From: Medicago truncatula | Taxonomy: Eukaryota > Streptophyta > Magnoliopsida > Fabales > Fabaceae | DNA: 64,000 nt | NCBI RefSeq assembly: GCF_003473485.1 | Contig: NC_053048.1 | Location: 44,388,755 to 44,452,754 of the forward strand | Direction: 5' to 3' | In this document: in pieces, positions 1-11,355 of the stretch | How the letters are laid out: each line of letters starts with the position of its first letter | Position numbering within the stretch: position 1 is the first letter of the stretch | Translations under genes and position numbers: made by a program | Notes under the pieces: model-generated | The model's database searches: none | What the model saw: the letters and a program-made list of their open reading frames with translations, nothing else | Told to the model about the DNA's origin: nothing

Positions 1-120
1 ACCAAAATCAAAATGAGACATATTTGCAGGGACCTAAAACAAAAAATAAAAATTACAGGGACTAAAACCAAAACAAGACATATTTGGAGGGACCAAAACC
101 ATATTTTAGCAAAAAGTGAA
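1..120. repeat. Edge of a dispersed purine-rich repeat
   Basis: The first 120 bases repeat the phrase 'agggac(c/t)aaaac' and 'gagacatattt' about every 40 to 50 bases. This style ('...agggaccaaaac...') is typical of terminal parts of legume foldback MITEs, including those seen later in this window. The other end lies outside the window, so the element type cannot be fixed. Bases 121-500 hold no recognisable gene and are probably the 3' flank of the SP1 gene. Confidence 0.35.
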
Positions 121-501
121 TGTTTATATATCGTACCGTTTAATAAAACCCAAGAAATGTGATCAAACATTTCAATTTTCTTTGCTATGTTCTCAGGCGA
201 AATTCGAACGTAAAAAAAATTTGGCAACCACTTCTTTTGTGTCAAATTCAAAATACTAGAGTTCTAGATTTTGTTGAATCATAATATCAACCATAGTATC
301 ATGTCCATGAGGCCAAGGTTTTTTCAAAAAGAATTCTTGATCGCGATATGCGACATCAAGATCTTTGTTGTCTCTTACTCTCTGCAACCACAACACAATT
401 ACAACTTCGACCTAGTTTAAATGCCAATCAAAACACATGTTACTCTTGGATTATTAAGGCATGAATATTCAAGATTCCATGACTTATGTCTAGTTAAGCT
501 T

Positions 502-3500
502 TCATAGTTCGTTACGAAAAATTTTCGCAACTTGGTTTATCCGTCCACGGCAAAGAGGGCAATTTTTTAAGCGCGAGGAGCAAGTTGTACAGCAACACAT
601 ATGCCCGCACCTGAAATTTAAAGATAGACCTTAGGGATTATGAATTGTATTCACATAAAGAGATTGTTTTAAGAGAAACAAAAATAGTGCATAGCTGGGT
701 GACTGTAGCAACGTAGCATGCTACTAGCCTACTACCATATAAGCAGAATAAATTTGAATTTGTGGTTCAATCGCAGATTGAAAGCTACGGTGAGTATAAG
801 CATTAAACTAGAATAAGATCGGTGACTTACGGGAGAAAAGCAGCATTGTATTTCTCATCAAGGCATATCACACACAAATCTGGCAAGTCTCCTTGACCAC
901 CTGCTAAGAAGTTGTCATCAATTTCACCTGAGAAATGGTCACAAATTCTTACACCTATCGAAACAGTCATTACAAAGTTAATAGACTTTTAGCAATTTAC
1001 CTTCAATACCTTGTTTTGACTTCTTAGCAGCTGCATCTAGTACCCTGCATAAAATTATGAAGTACTTTGTTTAGAATAAGCAAAAGAGGTGGTATTGGAA
1101 TGTTGACTGGTGTAGAATCGTAATGCAAATACTTTCACTTAAACTCGGGTGAGATTCCTAAGAGAACAACATTGTATAACTTTTTCTGGTTCAACGATAG
1201 TATGTGGTTTTTAACCATTAATAAGAAGAATGTTCAGCATTGTGTACCTTTTTAGCAGTTTACATTGTCGCCACCTTAACAAGATGTATTGAATAGTACG
1301 GTTAGCTATTAGACACGAACCAACTATTGCTAAGCCAATGGATGCATGCTTAAACCACCTAACAAGGACATCGCAGTAAGAGACACTAGAAAAAGATAAA
1401 GACACTTCAATCCAAAACGTATTAGAAGAATCTACCAATTTTTAAAGCAACCTCAACAAATTCCCATTATTTGCAATTATAAGCTGATCAATTGTTTTGG
1501 GAGAGACATAAAATGGTCCTGTGCGGGGTTGTTGAATCCGAATGGCGCCAGCATCATCTTTAGTAACCTGATCGTAAAGTTTAAAAATATTTCCAAAGAA
1601 ATATTTAAAAATGATTGATTAGTCGACAACAATCCCTTTTAATATTGAAACATAAGGAGACCATATATAAAAATGAAAACACAAGTTTAGAACAACTTAC
1701 CTCACCAACAACTGTTACGGTAGTGCCAATAGGAAGTGTTCGTTCAGTTCTATTGAAACCAAGCTCCTAAAAACATGGTTTCAATTATATTGGTTTTGCA
1801 AAATATTTTTGGGGATGATGAAGGAAGAGATAATGGATGGAGGAAAGAGAAACATTCCCACCTTGAGACCTCGGATATAATGCAATGCTTTACTTATAAG
1901 CCTTGGATTTGACGGTTTAAATACTTCATGTTTAACAGGTAACACAAAATCTTTGGCCGACTGAGCTCCAACCACATCCACACGATCAGTCGAATCTTCC
2001 TATAAATAAAAGTGATGAAATTATATTTAACAACGGCAACAACAAATTGAAAGAAGAATCAACAAGAGGGAGAAAGAAAAAGTCACACCAGATACCAAGG
2101 AATCTCTTTACTCGTGAACGACGTTAAAGCAGAATCTTTTATCCAGGAATCATTGTGTTTGTGTTTGAGAAAATGTTGTTCTACCTATTAAAAAATTATA
2201 CAGTGAGTTAGCATTGATTGTAAATATTAGACATTATTATCATGATTTTAAGAATACTATATGTACATATGTACCGCTTCTTCCACAATTACACCCTTTA
2301 AACCACTTAATTCACATTCAATTGTGCTTTCAGATGCAACTTTTCCAGAAATTGCAACGACCAATGCTGAATTTTGAGTATCTAGTAGTTGCTCTGCAAC
2401 AACACAACTTTAAAAATAAAAATAAAAAGTTTTGATTTCTATACACTATAGAAATAGGCATAAGTTTTGCATTAACAATAAGTACTTGTAGGACTACATA
2501 TTAACACAATCTCCGATTTGCAAATGGACCTATTTACTCTGCGAAAACATTTTTTGATTTCATTTTAATTTGTTAATAAGAAGATGAAATAATTTTGAAG
2601 TGAGGGGTGCATACTATGCAGAGGTTTTGCTTTGTAATAACTTTTTAAAGTAACATACAAAGATTGTAAAAAATAAACTAAAGTGAATAAATATTTACAG
2701 AAAAATAGCTTCTGACATAAAGCTCAGCAAAAACAACATAATCACATCGAATTATTGGCAAGCAATCCAAATAGTTATCTCAAGGCCTACTAGCACTTTT
2801 CAACAAAATGCTACCAAAACTTAGTCCTAGTAGCTACCAATCAAAAAAGAATAAAATCAAAGTACCAACAACAAGGCATCACTTGAATTAATTAAGCTAC
2901 AGATTAAGTGACCTTCATCATCATCAATTGATCGCTGCTTCTCATTAACTGGTTTCAGTAAGAGTTTTTGTTTTAAATAGCAGTAGAAAATATCACTCGT
3001 TGATACTTCAAAAAAGAAATTAGTATATGCAGTGTGCAGATTCTTTTCAGAATTTCTTAGCTTAAATACCTAATCATATATGGCAACAAAAGCTAAAGAA
3101 AGTAGTACACTTGTTGTAACTGAACATAGGAGGGGTGGTTATCATGCAATTTTTGGTAGAGAATAGTTTAATTAGTTGAGGTTCTGTATTGGTGCACTAA
3201 TAGTATATTTGCAAATTGAGCGTGTTTATAATTGTCCAGGGGTTGCAGGTGCTCAAAATGTCTCGTGTTCAGTTCTGGGAGTGGAGGGAGCAGTGGAGTT
3301 TAAGTCGTTATGTGCATTTGTCAATAAAATATGTTAACATTTCTGACAGTAAGCGGAGACAACTGGTATGACAAATATGCGATATCTTGGTGTAAGAGGG
3401 ATTATAGTGCAAAATATTGCAGTTCTGTCCTTGTGTTGGCTGGTGTATGGTTTTCATCGCTTAAATGTGTTCGTGTCTGCAAAAATTTGGTCTGTCAATA

Positions 3501-4517
3501 TCTAATTCATTTGGAACGAACCAAACCAAATTGATTGGTGAAGGAGCTGATGTATCTGGTTGTTTTACTAATATGTAGGTAGGCAATATGGACGGGATTG
3601 TCATGAAAATCGGAGCCTAACTCATCCTTGCAAAACCGGCTTGTAAGTTGAGGAGTGCCTCCTCTTTATAAACTCTTCTCAAGAATCCTATCTATCCGAC
3701 GTGGGACTAAATCCACCCAGTGAGTGTTGGCTGCTAACAGGGATCAGTACAGTTTCTTTTTTGCAATTCTTCATATTGCATCTTGATTGGTTTGGAAAGA
3801 GTTAACTCATAGATGTGTTGATGGATTTTTCTCATAAGGTGAAAGTGAAACTAACTCATGTCTTAGGAGTAAACAAGATACAAAACTAAATTGCTTTAGT
3901 CGAGAAGTAGCAGTTTGGAAGGCGGTTTAATTACATGTTTGGTTGCTCACTAGCATGTATGCCCATCAATTGTGGCTGAGGCGTCGGACTCAACCATGTA
4001 TCTTTAGTTTAGGTGGATGATATATGGCTGTGGTAGGGGCTGATTTTCTGCTGCATAATTTGCAGATTTTTCAGTAGTTAGTCAATTAAGCTTTGGCTCA
4101 ATTATATTTTCTTATTTTCTTAAAACCTTTTGTTTATCTAAGTTTCTGGACAGTGAAAGTAATGTAATTATAACTGCCATAATAAGCATATCATAGCCTC
4201 ACACTTTCAGCAAGTATAACAAGAAAAAAAAAAAAAAATTGCAATAATATTAACTATATATGCTACCTTGAGTTTATGAAAAAGACACATACCTAGCTCC
4301 TTTAACTGATTGACCCGGGTCACAGATTTAAGAATTTCCGCATCCCTGCCCACCAGTCATGAAAAAGACACATACATAGTTCTTTAACTTTTTTTAATGA
4401 GTCTTATGCGTACGGCAGCAAAATATTAAATACTTACTTGCAAATGGTTATTCCGAGACAGTATAGAGCAATTCCACTAAAGTAACAACCAATTCCATCC
4501 CAAGGAATCATTTTCAT
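502..4517 (-). CDS. SP1: SP1-like RING-type E3 ubiquitin ligase (chloroplast/mitochondrial outer membrane type), 11 coding exons
   Basis: Coding exons on the minus strand, in order: 4517-4438, 4345-4293, 2393-2275, 2184-2089, 1999-1862, 1766-1701, 1567-1452, 1385-1248, 1044-1001, 927-831, 610-502. All junctions are GT-AG and the lengths sum to 1056 bases, one open frame of 351 residues, close to Arabidopsis SP1 as I remember it (about 340). The N-terminus has the family start M-I-P-W and a first membrane segment (about residues 8-25). The GIDE domain lies between the two membrane segments. The second segment is near 238-255. A C-terminal C3HC4 RING spans about 302-336 (Cys302, Cys305, Cys317, His319, the CCC cluster, Cys326, Cys333, Cys336). 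In the family this ligase sits in the chloroplast outer envelope and ubiquitinates TOC import components; that role is family knowledge. Two start codons lie six bases apart (4515-4517 and 4509-4511); the second matches the family start. Intron 2 (2394-4292) is long and holds repeats. No disabling change was seen. Confidence 0.88.
3560..3760. repeat. Retroelement-type dispersed sequence in SP1 intron 2
   Basis: The stretch contains the phrases 'gaaaatcggagcctaactc', 'cttgtaagttgaggagtgcc' and 'gacgtgggacta', a style common in plant LTR or TRIM ends (compare 'caatgtgggaca' in the TRIM LTRs at 5676-6218). No complete ends or target duplications could be found. The rest of the intron (2394-3560 and 3760-4292) shows no recognisable feature; the 67-residue ORF at 3331-3534 has no family resemblance. 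Confidence 0.35.
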
Positions 4518-4639
4518 CCAGCTTCAATGGTGATCAATACTACTTCCAATCACCAACATGCAAAATCATTCCAAAACCATCAAAAAATATAAAATTAATC
4601 TCCCATTCCCACCCCCAAAATTAAAATGAGAGAAAACTT

Positions 4640-4740
4640 ACAAGGGTTTGCAGCAGATAGTAACGTGTTTGTTATGTTGCTCCTCTTTGTGCATGTCAAT
4701 TGAGCAAGAATGGTGTCATTTTCAAATATAGGGTTTATAC
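4640..4740 (-). promoter_or_regulatory. Probable SP1 5' UTR exon with a leader intron
   Basis: On the minus strand a sequence near 4640-4680 ends in 'CAAACCCTT' followed by a good donor 'gtaagttttctc', and a possible acceptor ('ttgaag') lies just upstream of the SP1 start codon at 4517. This suggests a leader intron of roughly 115 bases. The related sequence at about 15177-15200, next to the SP1 exon-1 fragment, keeps the same 'cttacaagggtttg' phrase, which supports the idea that it belongs to the gene. Inference only. Confidence 0.4.
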
Positions 4741-4762
4741 TTTCTTTTTGTTTGACAAAGCG

Positions 4763-5060
4763 TAGGGTTTATACTTGTTATTAACCAAGAATTATCATTA
4801 TTTTATTTTTTTTAAGAAAAGAATCAATCAAGTATCAATTTATATTACATTATTAATTATTTTAAGAGTGAAAATCCAACAATCCCTCACAAATTTTTGT
4901 ACCGAATCCCTCACAAGTTTTTTGTGGACCGATTCGGTCGGTAAAAAAAAAAAATCCAAATTAGTCCATGGTATTTTCATATGTGACATATTAGTCCCTA
5001 TCTCATTGTGTTATAGGGATTAATTTGTCCCCAATATAAAATTGTCGTAAACTAATTTGA
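4763..5060. repeat. Dispersed/tandem block repeat, copy A
   Basis: This stretch matches 9213-9480 closely: both run 'gtagggtttata(c/t)ttg...', 'aaaatccaacaatccctcac', 'gaccgattcggtcggt', and 'aatataaaattgtcgt(a/g)aactaat'. It marks the left part of a duplicated unit that also carries the SKP1-like pseudogenes. No coding potential. The following 300 bases up to the TRIM element are AT-rich with nothing recognisable. Confidence 0.65.
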
Positions 5061-5675
5061 GTTTACTTTTTATCAAGGAGTGAATTGATATCTGAAACAA
5101 TTGTGAAGAGTGATTTGGGTCTTCAATCTAATTTTAAAGTAAATTTTAACAAATACATACAAAAAAATATGTGAAATGGATTTAATGTGTAGTTTTATCA
5201 TACTTTCTAAGGTCTTGCTAACCAGTGCTCTCAGGGAAGTGGTTAAGGAAACTATAAGTATAAAATTTATATTAAAAATATAAATTTCGACTTTTGATTA
5301 AGAAATAATTACACCATTTTTTTATAAAAAAGTTACTTGTTTCGGTTGCTTAACCATTACCCTGAGGGCAATGTTTGGCATTCTCATACTTTCTACCTAA
5401 ATTTGGTGAATATACCGTTGGATCACGAGGGGAGCGCGGAGGACCGTCCACATCGAGGCTAGAACAACAGCACAAGCTAGAGAGACACCACACTCTTACC
5501 CAAAACCTTCCAACACTCCCCCTCAAGTGTGAGTCCTTCACTTTAACGTGTTCCCCTATAGCGGAAGCTTTTTACTTTGCCTGTCACTTGCTGCTTGTAC
5601 AGTCGTTGCTGCTTTCTGCGCAACTGACCGGCGGCCTCGGTCGCACCCTTCGTCGAACCGGGGCTCTGATACCAC

Positions 5676-5864
5676 TGTTGGGTCACGATGGGAGCGCGGG
5701 GGACCGTCCACATCGAGGTTAGAACAAGCGCACAAGCAAGAGAGACACCACACTTTACCCAAAACCTTAAGGCAATGAGTTTATGGGTCCTCTTACTTAT
5801 AAGGTGTTCAACCTTTACTATTTTATCCAATGTGGGACATATAACTCACACTTGCAAACCAACA
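5676..5864 (-). repeat. TRIM LTR, middle full-length copy
   Basis: 189 bases bounded by TG...CA, with the tRNA-Met binding site immediately beyond its left (plus-strand) edge and a polypurine tract immediately beyond its right edge. It is shared by the two overlapping TRIM units. Confidence 0.85.
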
Positions 5865-6028
5865 CTCCCCCTCAAGCGTGAGTCCATCACTTTAACGTGT
5901 TCCCCTAGAGCGGAAGCTTTTTACTTTGTCTGTATCGCCGTTGCTGCTTGTACCGTCGTTGCTGCTTTCTACGCAACTGACCGGCGGCCTCGGTCGCACC
6001 CTTCGTCGAACCGGGGCTCTGATACCAC

Positions 6029-6218
6029 TGTTGGGTCACGAGGGGAGCGCGGGGGACCGTCCACATCGAGGCTAGAACAACCGCACAAGCAAAAGAGACA
6101 CCACACTCTTACCCAAAACCTTAAGGCAATGGATTTATGGGTCCTCTTACTTATAAGGTGTTCAACCTTTACTATTTTATTCAATGTAGAACATATAACT
6201 CACACTTACAAATCAACA
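6029..6218 (-). repeat. TRIM LTR, outer full-length copy
   Basis: 190 bases, nearly the same as the LTR at 5676-5864 with a few substitutions, so this copy and the middle copy separated not very long ago. Confidence 0.83.
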
Positions 6219-6509
6219 TCTAAGTATTCATCGGTTGGTGACCGTCATACTTTCTACATATGAAAGAGAATGATTGATTAAAATAGATAAAAATAAAAAT
6301 AAAAACATATGAAAGATAAAAACAAACACATCAAAAGTCAATGACACTCTCCTTAAAAAAAATTATCAATTACACTCATATGAAATCCCTAACTTCTGAC
6401 CCTATTTTAAATCCTAAAATATGTTTTATCAAGGACTCGACATATATATGTTGTAAAGTATGAATGAAAATATAATAGTATAAAATTATTTTAGAATTTT
6501 TTTTTTTCC

Positions 6510-6790
6510 ATTTAAGTTTGACAAAAATGTCGCTTTAGTCTTTAAGTTTTTTTAGTTTTAAATAGATCTTTTAATTTTTTTTAACTTGTTAATTCAATGC
6601 ACCTATTTAAAGTTTTTTTTTAAGTTTTTCAGTATCACATAGGTCCTTAAAACGGTAATAGGTGCTTTAAGTTTTTTAAAGTTTCAAATTGATCTTTTAT
6701 GCTGTTAATTTAATGCACCTATTCGAAGTTTTTTAAGCTTTAAATAGGTCCTTAAAATGGTAACAAAGACTTATTTGAAACTAAAAAAAC
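6510..6790. repeat. AT-rich dispersed repeat, copy A
   Basis: Runs of 'ggtccttaaaa(c/t)ggtaata', 'gttaatttaatgcacctattc' and 'tttaagttttttaaa' repeat inside this stretch and match 9720-9905. It is the second landmark of the duplicated unit that carries the SKP1-like pseudogenes. No gene is visible from 6219 to 7900. Confidence 0.55.
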
Positions 6791-7138
6791 TTGTGTGTTT
6801 GTTTCATGTTATAATTGTAGATTCCTGGAAATAAAATCATAAAAACATACATGCATATGTTTGTTACAAGTTTACTAACTTTTATTTCCGGGTATAAAAT
6901 ATTTATGGGAATAGAAAAAATTTCCCAAGGAAAAGGGTGGGAATAAAGTTCCCATGGAGATGTGAATAAATTCATAAATAGTTACTTATTATAATCCCTA
7001 TTATTATAGTTCCTAAGAATATTATAAAGTTAACCAAACATATTTTTCCTAAATACCTTGAAATAAAATTCTCATCTTTATATTCCAAGGAATGTTATTT
7101 CTAGAAATAAATTTGATAAACTTGAAACAAACACAATA
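6789..7138. mobile_element. MITE-like element with degenerate inverted ends
   Basis: The ends carry an imperfect inverted repeat built on TGTGTTTGTTTCA. The interior has many 'ggaataaa' and 'ttattcc' phrases, as does the better preserved MITE at 22344-22715. It looks like an older member of that family. The target duplication is not clear. Confidence 0.45.
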
Positions 7139-7778
7139 CTAGTGTATTTATCCGGCGTTGCCCGAGTTAGACATATTCAAGAAGATAAAAAAATTATATG
7201 TATGATATCTGCAAATAAAATTTATCACGGATTAGAATAGGATGAATATCTTAATAAATACACACAAATATAATAAAATTATAAATACTCGTAAATTTAT
7301 AGATGCACATACAAATAAAATTAATTAGATTTAGTAAAAGTATTAACACATATATAATAAAATTAACTTTTAGGAATTTGTGTTATTTCTGTTGAAATAT
7401 TTCTGTTACATAAAATATTAGGAAAAAATTAAGTAAAATATTTAATAGACAAGATCAATAGTTTGTTGAGATATTTATGCCAATCAAATATTGATTTTAA
7501 AAAATAAAAAAAATAATAAAAATATTGCGAATAAACGTGGAAGTGACATGTGACATTAAAAACATTACTTTATGTATATACTATTGTCAAACTAAGAGAC
7601 TAAGACGTATTTTGCCAATTATTTTTGCTTGTCACGGAAATAATCAATTAAGTTTAAATCCGAAGCATATCCTTTTCAATTGGAAATATATATCCGTAAT
7701 CGGAAAAATCGTATGCCTCGTTAAAAAAAATATGAAAAATCGTATATCTCGTTAAAAAAAATATGTAACAAAATAGCC

Positions 7779-7786
7779 TATAAATA
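7779..7786 (+). promoter_or_regulatory. TATA box of SKP1-like copy 1
   Basis: TATAAATA lies about 120 bases upstream of the ATG at 7903. The same box with matching surroundings occurs upstream of copy 2 (12872-12879), so it belongs to the shared duplicated promoter. Confidence 0.6.
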
Positions 7787-7902
7787 AGATAAGTACGATT
7801 GAAAAGTTTAAGCTCACAATTCTCTAATTAGAAAAAGAAAAGAAAAAAATTAAAAAAAATTAGGGTTAGCGATTTCACACCTTTCGGCTTTCACCAATCA
7901 CC

Positions 7903-8378
7903 ATGTCTTCAACATCAAAGAAGATGATCACTCTCAAGAGTGACGACGGCGAAACGTTTGAGGTTTCCGAGGCGGTGGCACTCAAATCTCAGACGATCAA
8001 GCACATAATCGAGGATGATTGTGCCGACAACGTAATCCTGTTCCTAATGTCACTGGCAAGATATTGGCAAAGGTGATTGAATACTGTAAGAAGCATGTCG
8101 AGGCGACGAGTTCTGATGAAAAAGTTTCAGAGGATGATCTTAAGAACTGGGATGCAGATTTCACGAAGGAGGTTGATCAGCAAACGCTTTTCCAAATCCT
8201 CCTTGCAGCAAACTATTTGAATATCAAGAACTTGCTGGATCTCTGCTGCCAGACTGTGGCTGACGATATCAAAGATAAGAAACCAGAGGAAATTCGCAAG
8301 ATATTTAACGTCGAGAATGATTTCAGTCCAGAGGAAGAAGCAAAAGTTCAAAACGAAAACACATGGGCATTTGAGTGA
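7903..8378 (+). pseudogene. SKP1-like pseudogene, copy 1 (single frameshift)
   Basis: The ATG at 7903 opens a typical plant SKP1 BTB/POZ N-terminus ([17 protein letters not shown]). Near base 8037 one base is missing relative to copy 2 (copy 2 reads 'atcccagttcc', this copy 'atcctgttcc'), so the starting frame stops at 8074-8076 after 57 codons. The family sequence continues in another frame up to the stop at 8376-8378. That part contains the helix [15 protein letters not shown], the core [15 protein letters not shown] and the normal C-terminus EEIRKIF...ENTWAFE. Apart from the frameshift it would be an ordinary-length SKP1 subunit, the adaptor between cullin and F-box proteins in SCF ligases. 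It is the left member of a local duplication with 12981-13469. The frameshift should be confirmed against reads, since one base decides gene or pseudogene. Confidence 0.85.
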
Positions 8379-8439
8379 ATGAATGAACATTCATATTGCA
8401 ATTTGGTTTCATTATCCTTTCTTTTATGTTTTTTTTTGT

Positions 8440-8442
<3 letters not shown>

Positions 8443-8471
<29 letters not shown>
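8443..8471. repeat. (TA)n microsatellite
   Basis: About 14 TA units in the 3' flank of SKP1-like copy 1. Copy 2 lacks it at the corresponding place (about 13535), so it expanded after the duplication. Bases 8480-9208 show no recognisable gene. Confidence 0.9.
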
Positions 8472-8474
<3 letters not shown>

Positions 8475-9212
8475 TAAGATTATGTGTGTTCAGTGACTGA
8501 TTTGGTGTTTTCCTTATGATTTTGCTTTACTAAATTTCTTTTTCATACTATATACTATATTATGGATTCCCTTATGTTTTTGCTTTACTAAATTTCTTTT
8601 CCAAACTATTATGTATCATTCAGAAGTTGTCCGACTAATGCTTAACAAAATATTTAAAACTCCAACAATCAAATCGATGTCTTGACCATAAATATGATAT
8701 AGCTTGTGAATTTTTTTTTTTCTTTCCAATACTCAACTAAGTCATAAACCACGTTTGTGTTGTGCCAGTTATTTATACTATTTTTTTTAGCGTTGATGCG
8801 CTAAAGGTCGACATGGACCTGCTGGTGTCGGCTTGACGATTTTACTAGTAATGTCTGGTTGTTGATTCTCTCTTGTTCTTGCATGACGACTTGTCAATCA
8901 TTCTCTTCTCTTCTACTTATAACCAAAAGAATGAAGTGGTACTATAAAAACCTTAAGTTTAATGCATGAGAAGATGTACTTTTTCTAGGAGATTACTTTC
9001 CTATAATGTTTCATGAACACCATTTTCTCTATACACACATTGTACCACTTTCATGTGAGAGTGTTTGAGAGATACAAAAGATGAGTTTCTTGTGTGTGTA
9101 GGGACCGCATGGACACATGTCACAATTATATGTGGGTGTACATGTGATATATGCCACCTAAGATGATTTATGTATCACTACCTTAAATTTAATGCATGTT
9201 GACCAAGAGAAC

Positions 9213-9480
9213 GCGTAGGGTTTATATTTGTTGACCAAGAATTATATTTATTTATTTTTTTTACTTTTAAGGAAATAATCAATCAATTATCAATTATATT
9301 ACATTATTATTTAAGAGTGAAAATCCAACAATCCCTCACAAATTTTTGGTGGACCAATTCGGTCGGTGAAAAGAAATCCAAATTAGTCGATGGTATTTTC
9401 ATATGTGACCCTAACTCATTGTGTTAGAGGGACTAATTTGTTCCCAATATAAAATTGTCGTGAACTAATGTAGATTTTAA
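9213..9480. repeat. Dispersed/tandem block repeat, copy B
   Basis: Partner of 4763-5060 with the same order of phrases and only small changes. It marks the start of the second duplicated unit. Bases 9490-9720 contain 'gtccctataaaatttt' style phrases of foldback MITEs without clear ends. Confidence 0.65.
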
Positions 9481-9719
9481 CAAATATATAAAAGGGTTAA
9501 CAGTGTTTTCACCTCTGTAATATGTCATTTTCTGTTTTCGTCCCTATAAAATTTTCGGTTTGATTTTCACCCTCGTAAAATTTCATTGTTATGTTTTTTC
9601 AAATTTTGCATTTTGACCTAATAAATTTCCAAAAATTGCAAACTGACCCCTCAATTTTTCAGAAATTATAAGTTGACCCCTCAATTTTTTTTTGAAATTT
9701 GCAAATAGTCCCCTACTTT

Positions 9720-9905
9720 AAAATGGTAATAGGTCCTTTAAATTTTTTGAAGTTACAAAATAGATCATTTAAGTTGTTAATTTAATACACATATTCAAAG
9801 TTTTTAAAGATTCAAATAGGTGTTTAAAACAGTAATAAAGTTGTTTGAAACATAAAAAACTTAAAAACTAACCCGATATTTTTGTCAAATTAAAGGACAA
9901 AAGAG
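9720..9905. repeat. AT-rich dispersed repeat, copy B
   Basis: Partner of 6510-6790. It is followed, as in copy A, by the same SKP1 upstream sequence (compare 7630-7740 with 9940-10050, both containing 'cttttcaattggaaatata'). Confidence 0.55.
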
Positions 9906-10934
9906 TTATTTTGTCAATTATTTTTAAATGTATTTTTTTTTACAGAAATAATCAAATCAATTAATTTTAAATCCGAACCATATTCTTTTCAATTGGAAAT
10001 ATATTTCCGTATTCGGAAAAATAATCGGAGAAATCTTATATCTCATTAAAAAATGGTTAAATATGTTTTTGGTCCTTATAAAATTGAGATTTTTTAAGTT
10101 CAGTCCTTACTTAATTTTAATAGTATTTTTAGTCCTTAAAAAAAATCATGCACTCAGTTTTAATCCCTACTAAATTCAAATTTGGTTAATTATGCTTAAA
10201 CTCTTAAGTTTTTGAACAATTTTTTGCATGCGTGTTAAGTGTAACACCCCATTTTCCCAACATATAAATAATATAAAATAGATCAGAGTTCATCACAAAC
10301 AGGATGTCACATTTCGTTCTTCAAAATAATATTTAACACAAATAGAGTTAAAAACCACTCTTTATTTAAACCATCTGCTTTCAATAATTTTCAACAACGT
10401 CGCAGCGGAAAATAATTATTCTTTCAACAAAATTGCCACTAAGGCCTCAACATAAACAACGTCATTAAAATCCAACAAAATTGGTCCAACAATAAATTCA
10501 TAAGAAAAAAAAAACGTAACAATGGAAATAAACAACAAAGTCCCCATTCCGTTACGTATCAGAGCGACTTCTAAGACGACACGAGGAATCAACTCACATC
10601 AGAGGTTACTCTTGGTTATCTGCACGTTACCCACGTAGAGGCAACATTCAAACAGAAGGGATCAGATTTCACATTCAACAATAATAAGCATATAATTCTA
10701 TAAAAAAATTTAACAACATGAAACAACAACAATTTATCATCAACAATACTAATAAACAATGAGTCAAGTAGAGAATTTAACAACGCAAAACAATAGTAAT
10801 TCATCATCAACAATACTTCACATAATTCCAACTACAAATCATCAATTAATTTTGCTCAACAATGTATCAACAACGACAACTCAACGATGCAACCACAACG
10901 ACAACTCAACAACTACAATATGCATGTGGTACCA

Positions 10935-11140
10935 TCAGAGCATCAAGCTCTCTTCGTTAATGTCGTAATTTGACTTGACAGGCTACAACCCCCTTTGCTT
11001 AAAATTAACAGAGCATCAAGCCCTCTTCACTTAGAATTAACAGAGCATCAAACCCTCTTCGTTTAAAATTAACAGAGTATCAAGCCCTCTTCACTTAGAA
11101 TTAATAGAGCATCAAGCCCTCTTCGCTTTAAATCAACATG
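10935..11140. repeat. Tandem repeat inside the solo LTR, about 33-base unit
   Basis: About five units of the pattern 'agagcatcaagccctcttc' plus 'cttagaattaac', with small changes. It lies in the left half of the LTR. Confidence 0.8.
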
Positions 11141-11159
11141 CATTGACACTACCAATACA

Positions 11160-11355
11160 ACATCATATAACATCATATTCATCAACATATACATTCATAT
11201 AATAATTCATCAATCATGAACAACATCATATAACATCATAATCATCAACATATACATTCATATAATAATTCATAACATCATAATCATCAACATATACATT
11301 CATATAATAATTCATCAATCATGAACAACATCATATAACATCATATTTATCAACG
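11160..11355. repeat. Tandem repeat inside the solo LTR, 'cat/atcatcaacatata' type
   Basis: Three to four units containing 'catcaacatatacattc' and 'atataataattcat', spaced about 46 to 62 bases apart. Together with the neighbouring 33-base array it gives the LTR a repeat-rich 400-base core. Confidence 0.78.

Larger units (their letters stand above)
5416..6218 (-). mobile_element. Tandem TRIM retrotransposon: LTR-internal-LTR-internal-LTR
   Basis: Three copies of one terminal repeat alternate with two copies of a short internal segment. Read on the minus strand, each LTR starts TGTTGG and ends CCAACA. Each internal segment (6028-5865 and 5675-5516, about 160 bases) starts with a primer-binding site for initiator Met-tRNA (GTGGTATCAGAGC) and ends with a polypurine tract (TTGAGGGGGAG) directly before the next LTR. 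There is no coding capacity, as expected for terminal-repeat retrotransposons in miniature. The outer LTR at 5416-5515 lost about 88 bases and its first base is changed. A matching 5-base target duplication was not found. Confidence 0.85.

Noticed and set aside
2214-2435. 73-codon plus-strand ORF
   Set aside because: Antisense shadow of SP1 exon 3 (2393-2275).
5688-6263. 191-codon plus-strand ORF and several overlapping ORFs in both strands
   Set aside because: They lie inside the tandem TRIM element, repeat with its unit and show no domain; they are chance frames in LTR sequence.
10935-11355. Regularly spaced repeats that could suggest a CRISPR-like array
   Set aside because: Repeats are contiguous tandem units without unique spacers, inside a plant LTR; CRISPR arrays are not expected in a plant nucleus.
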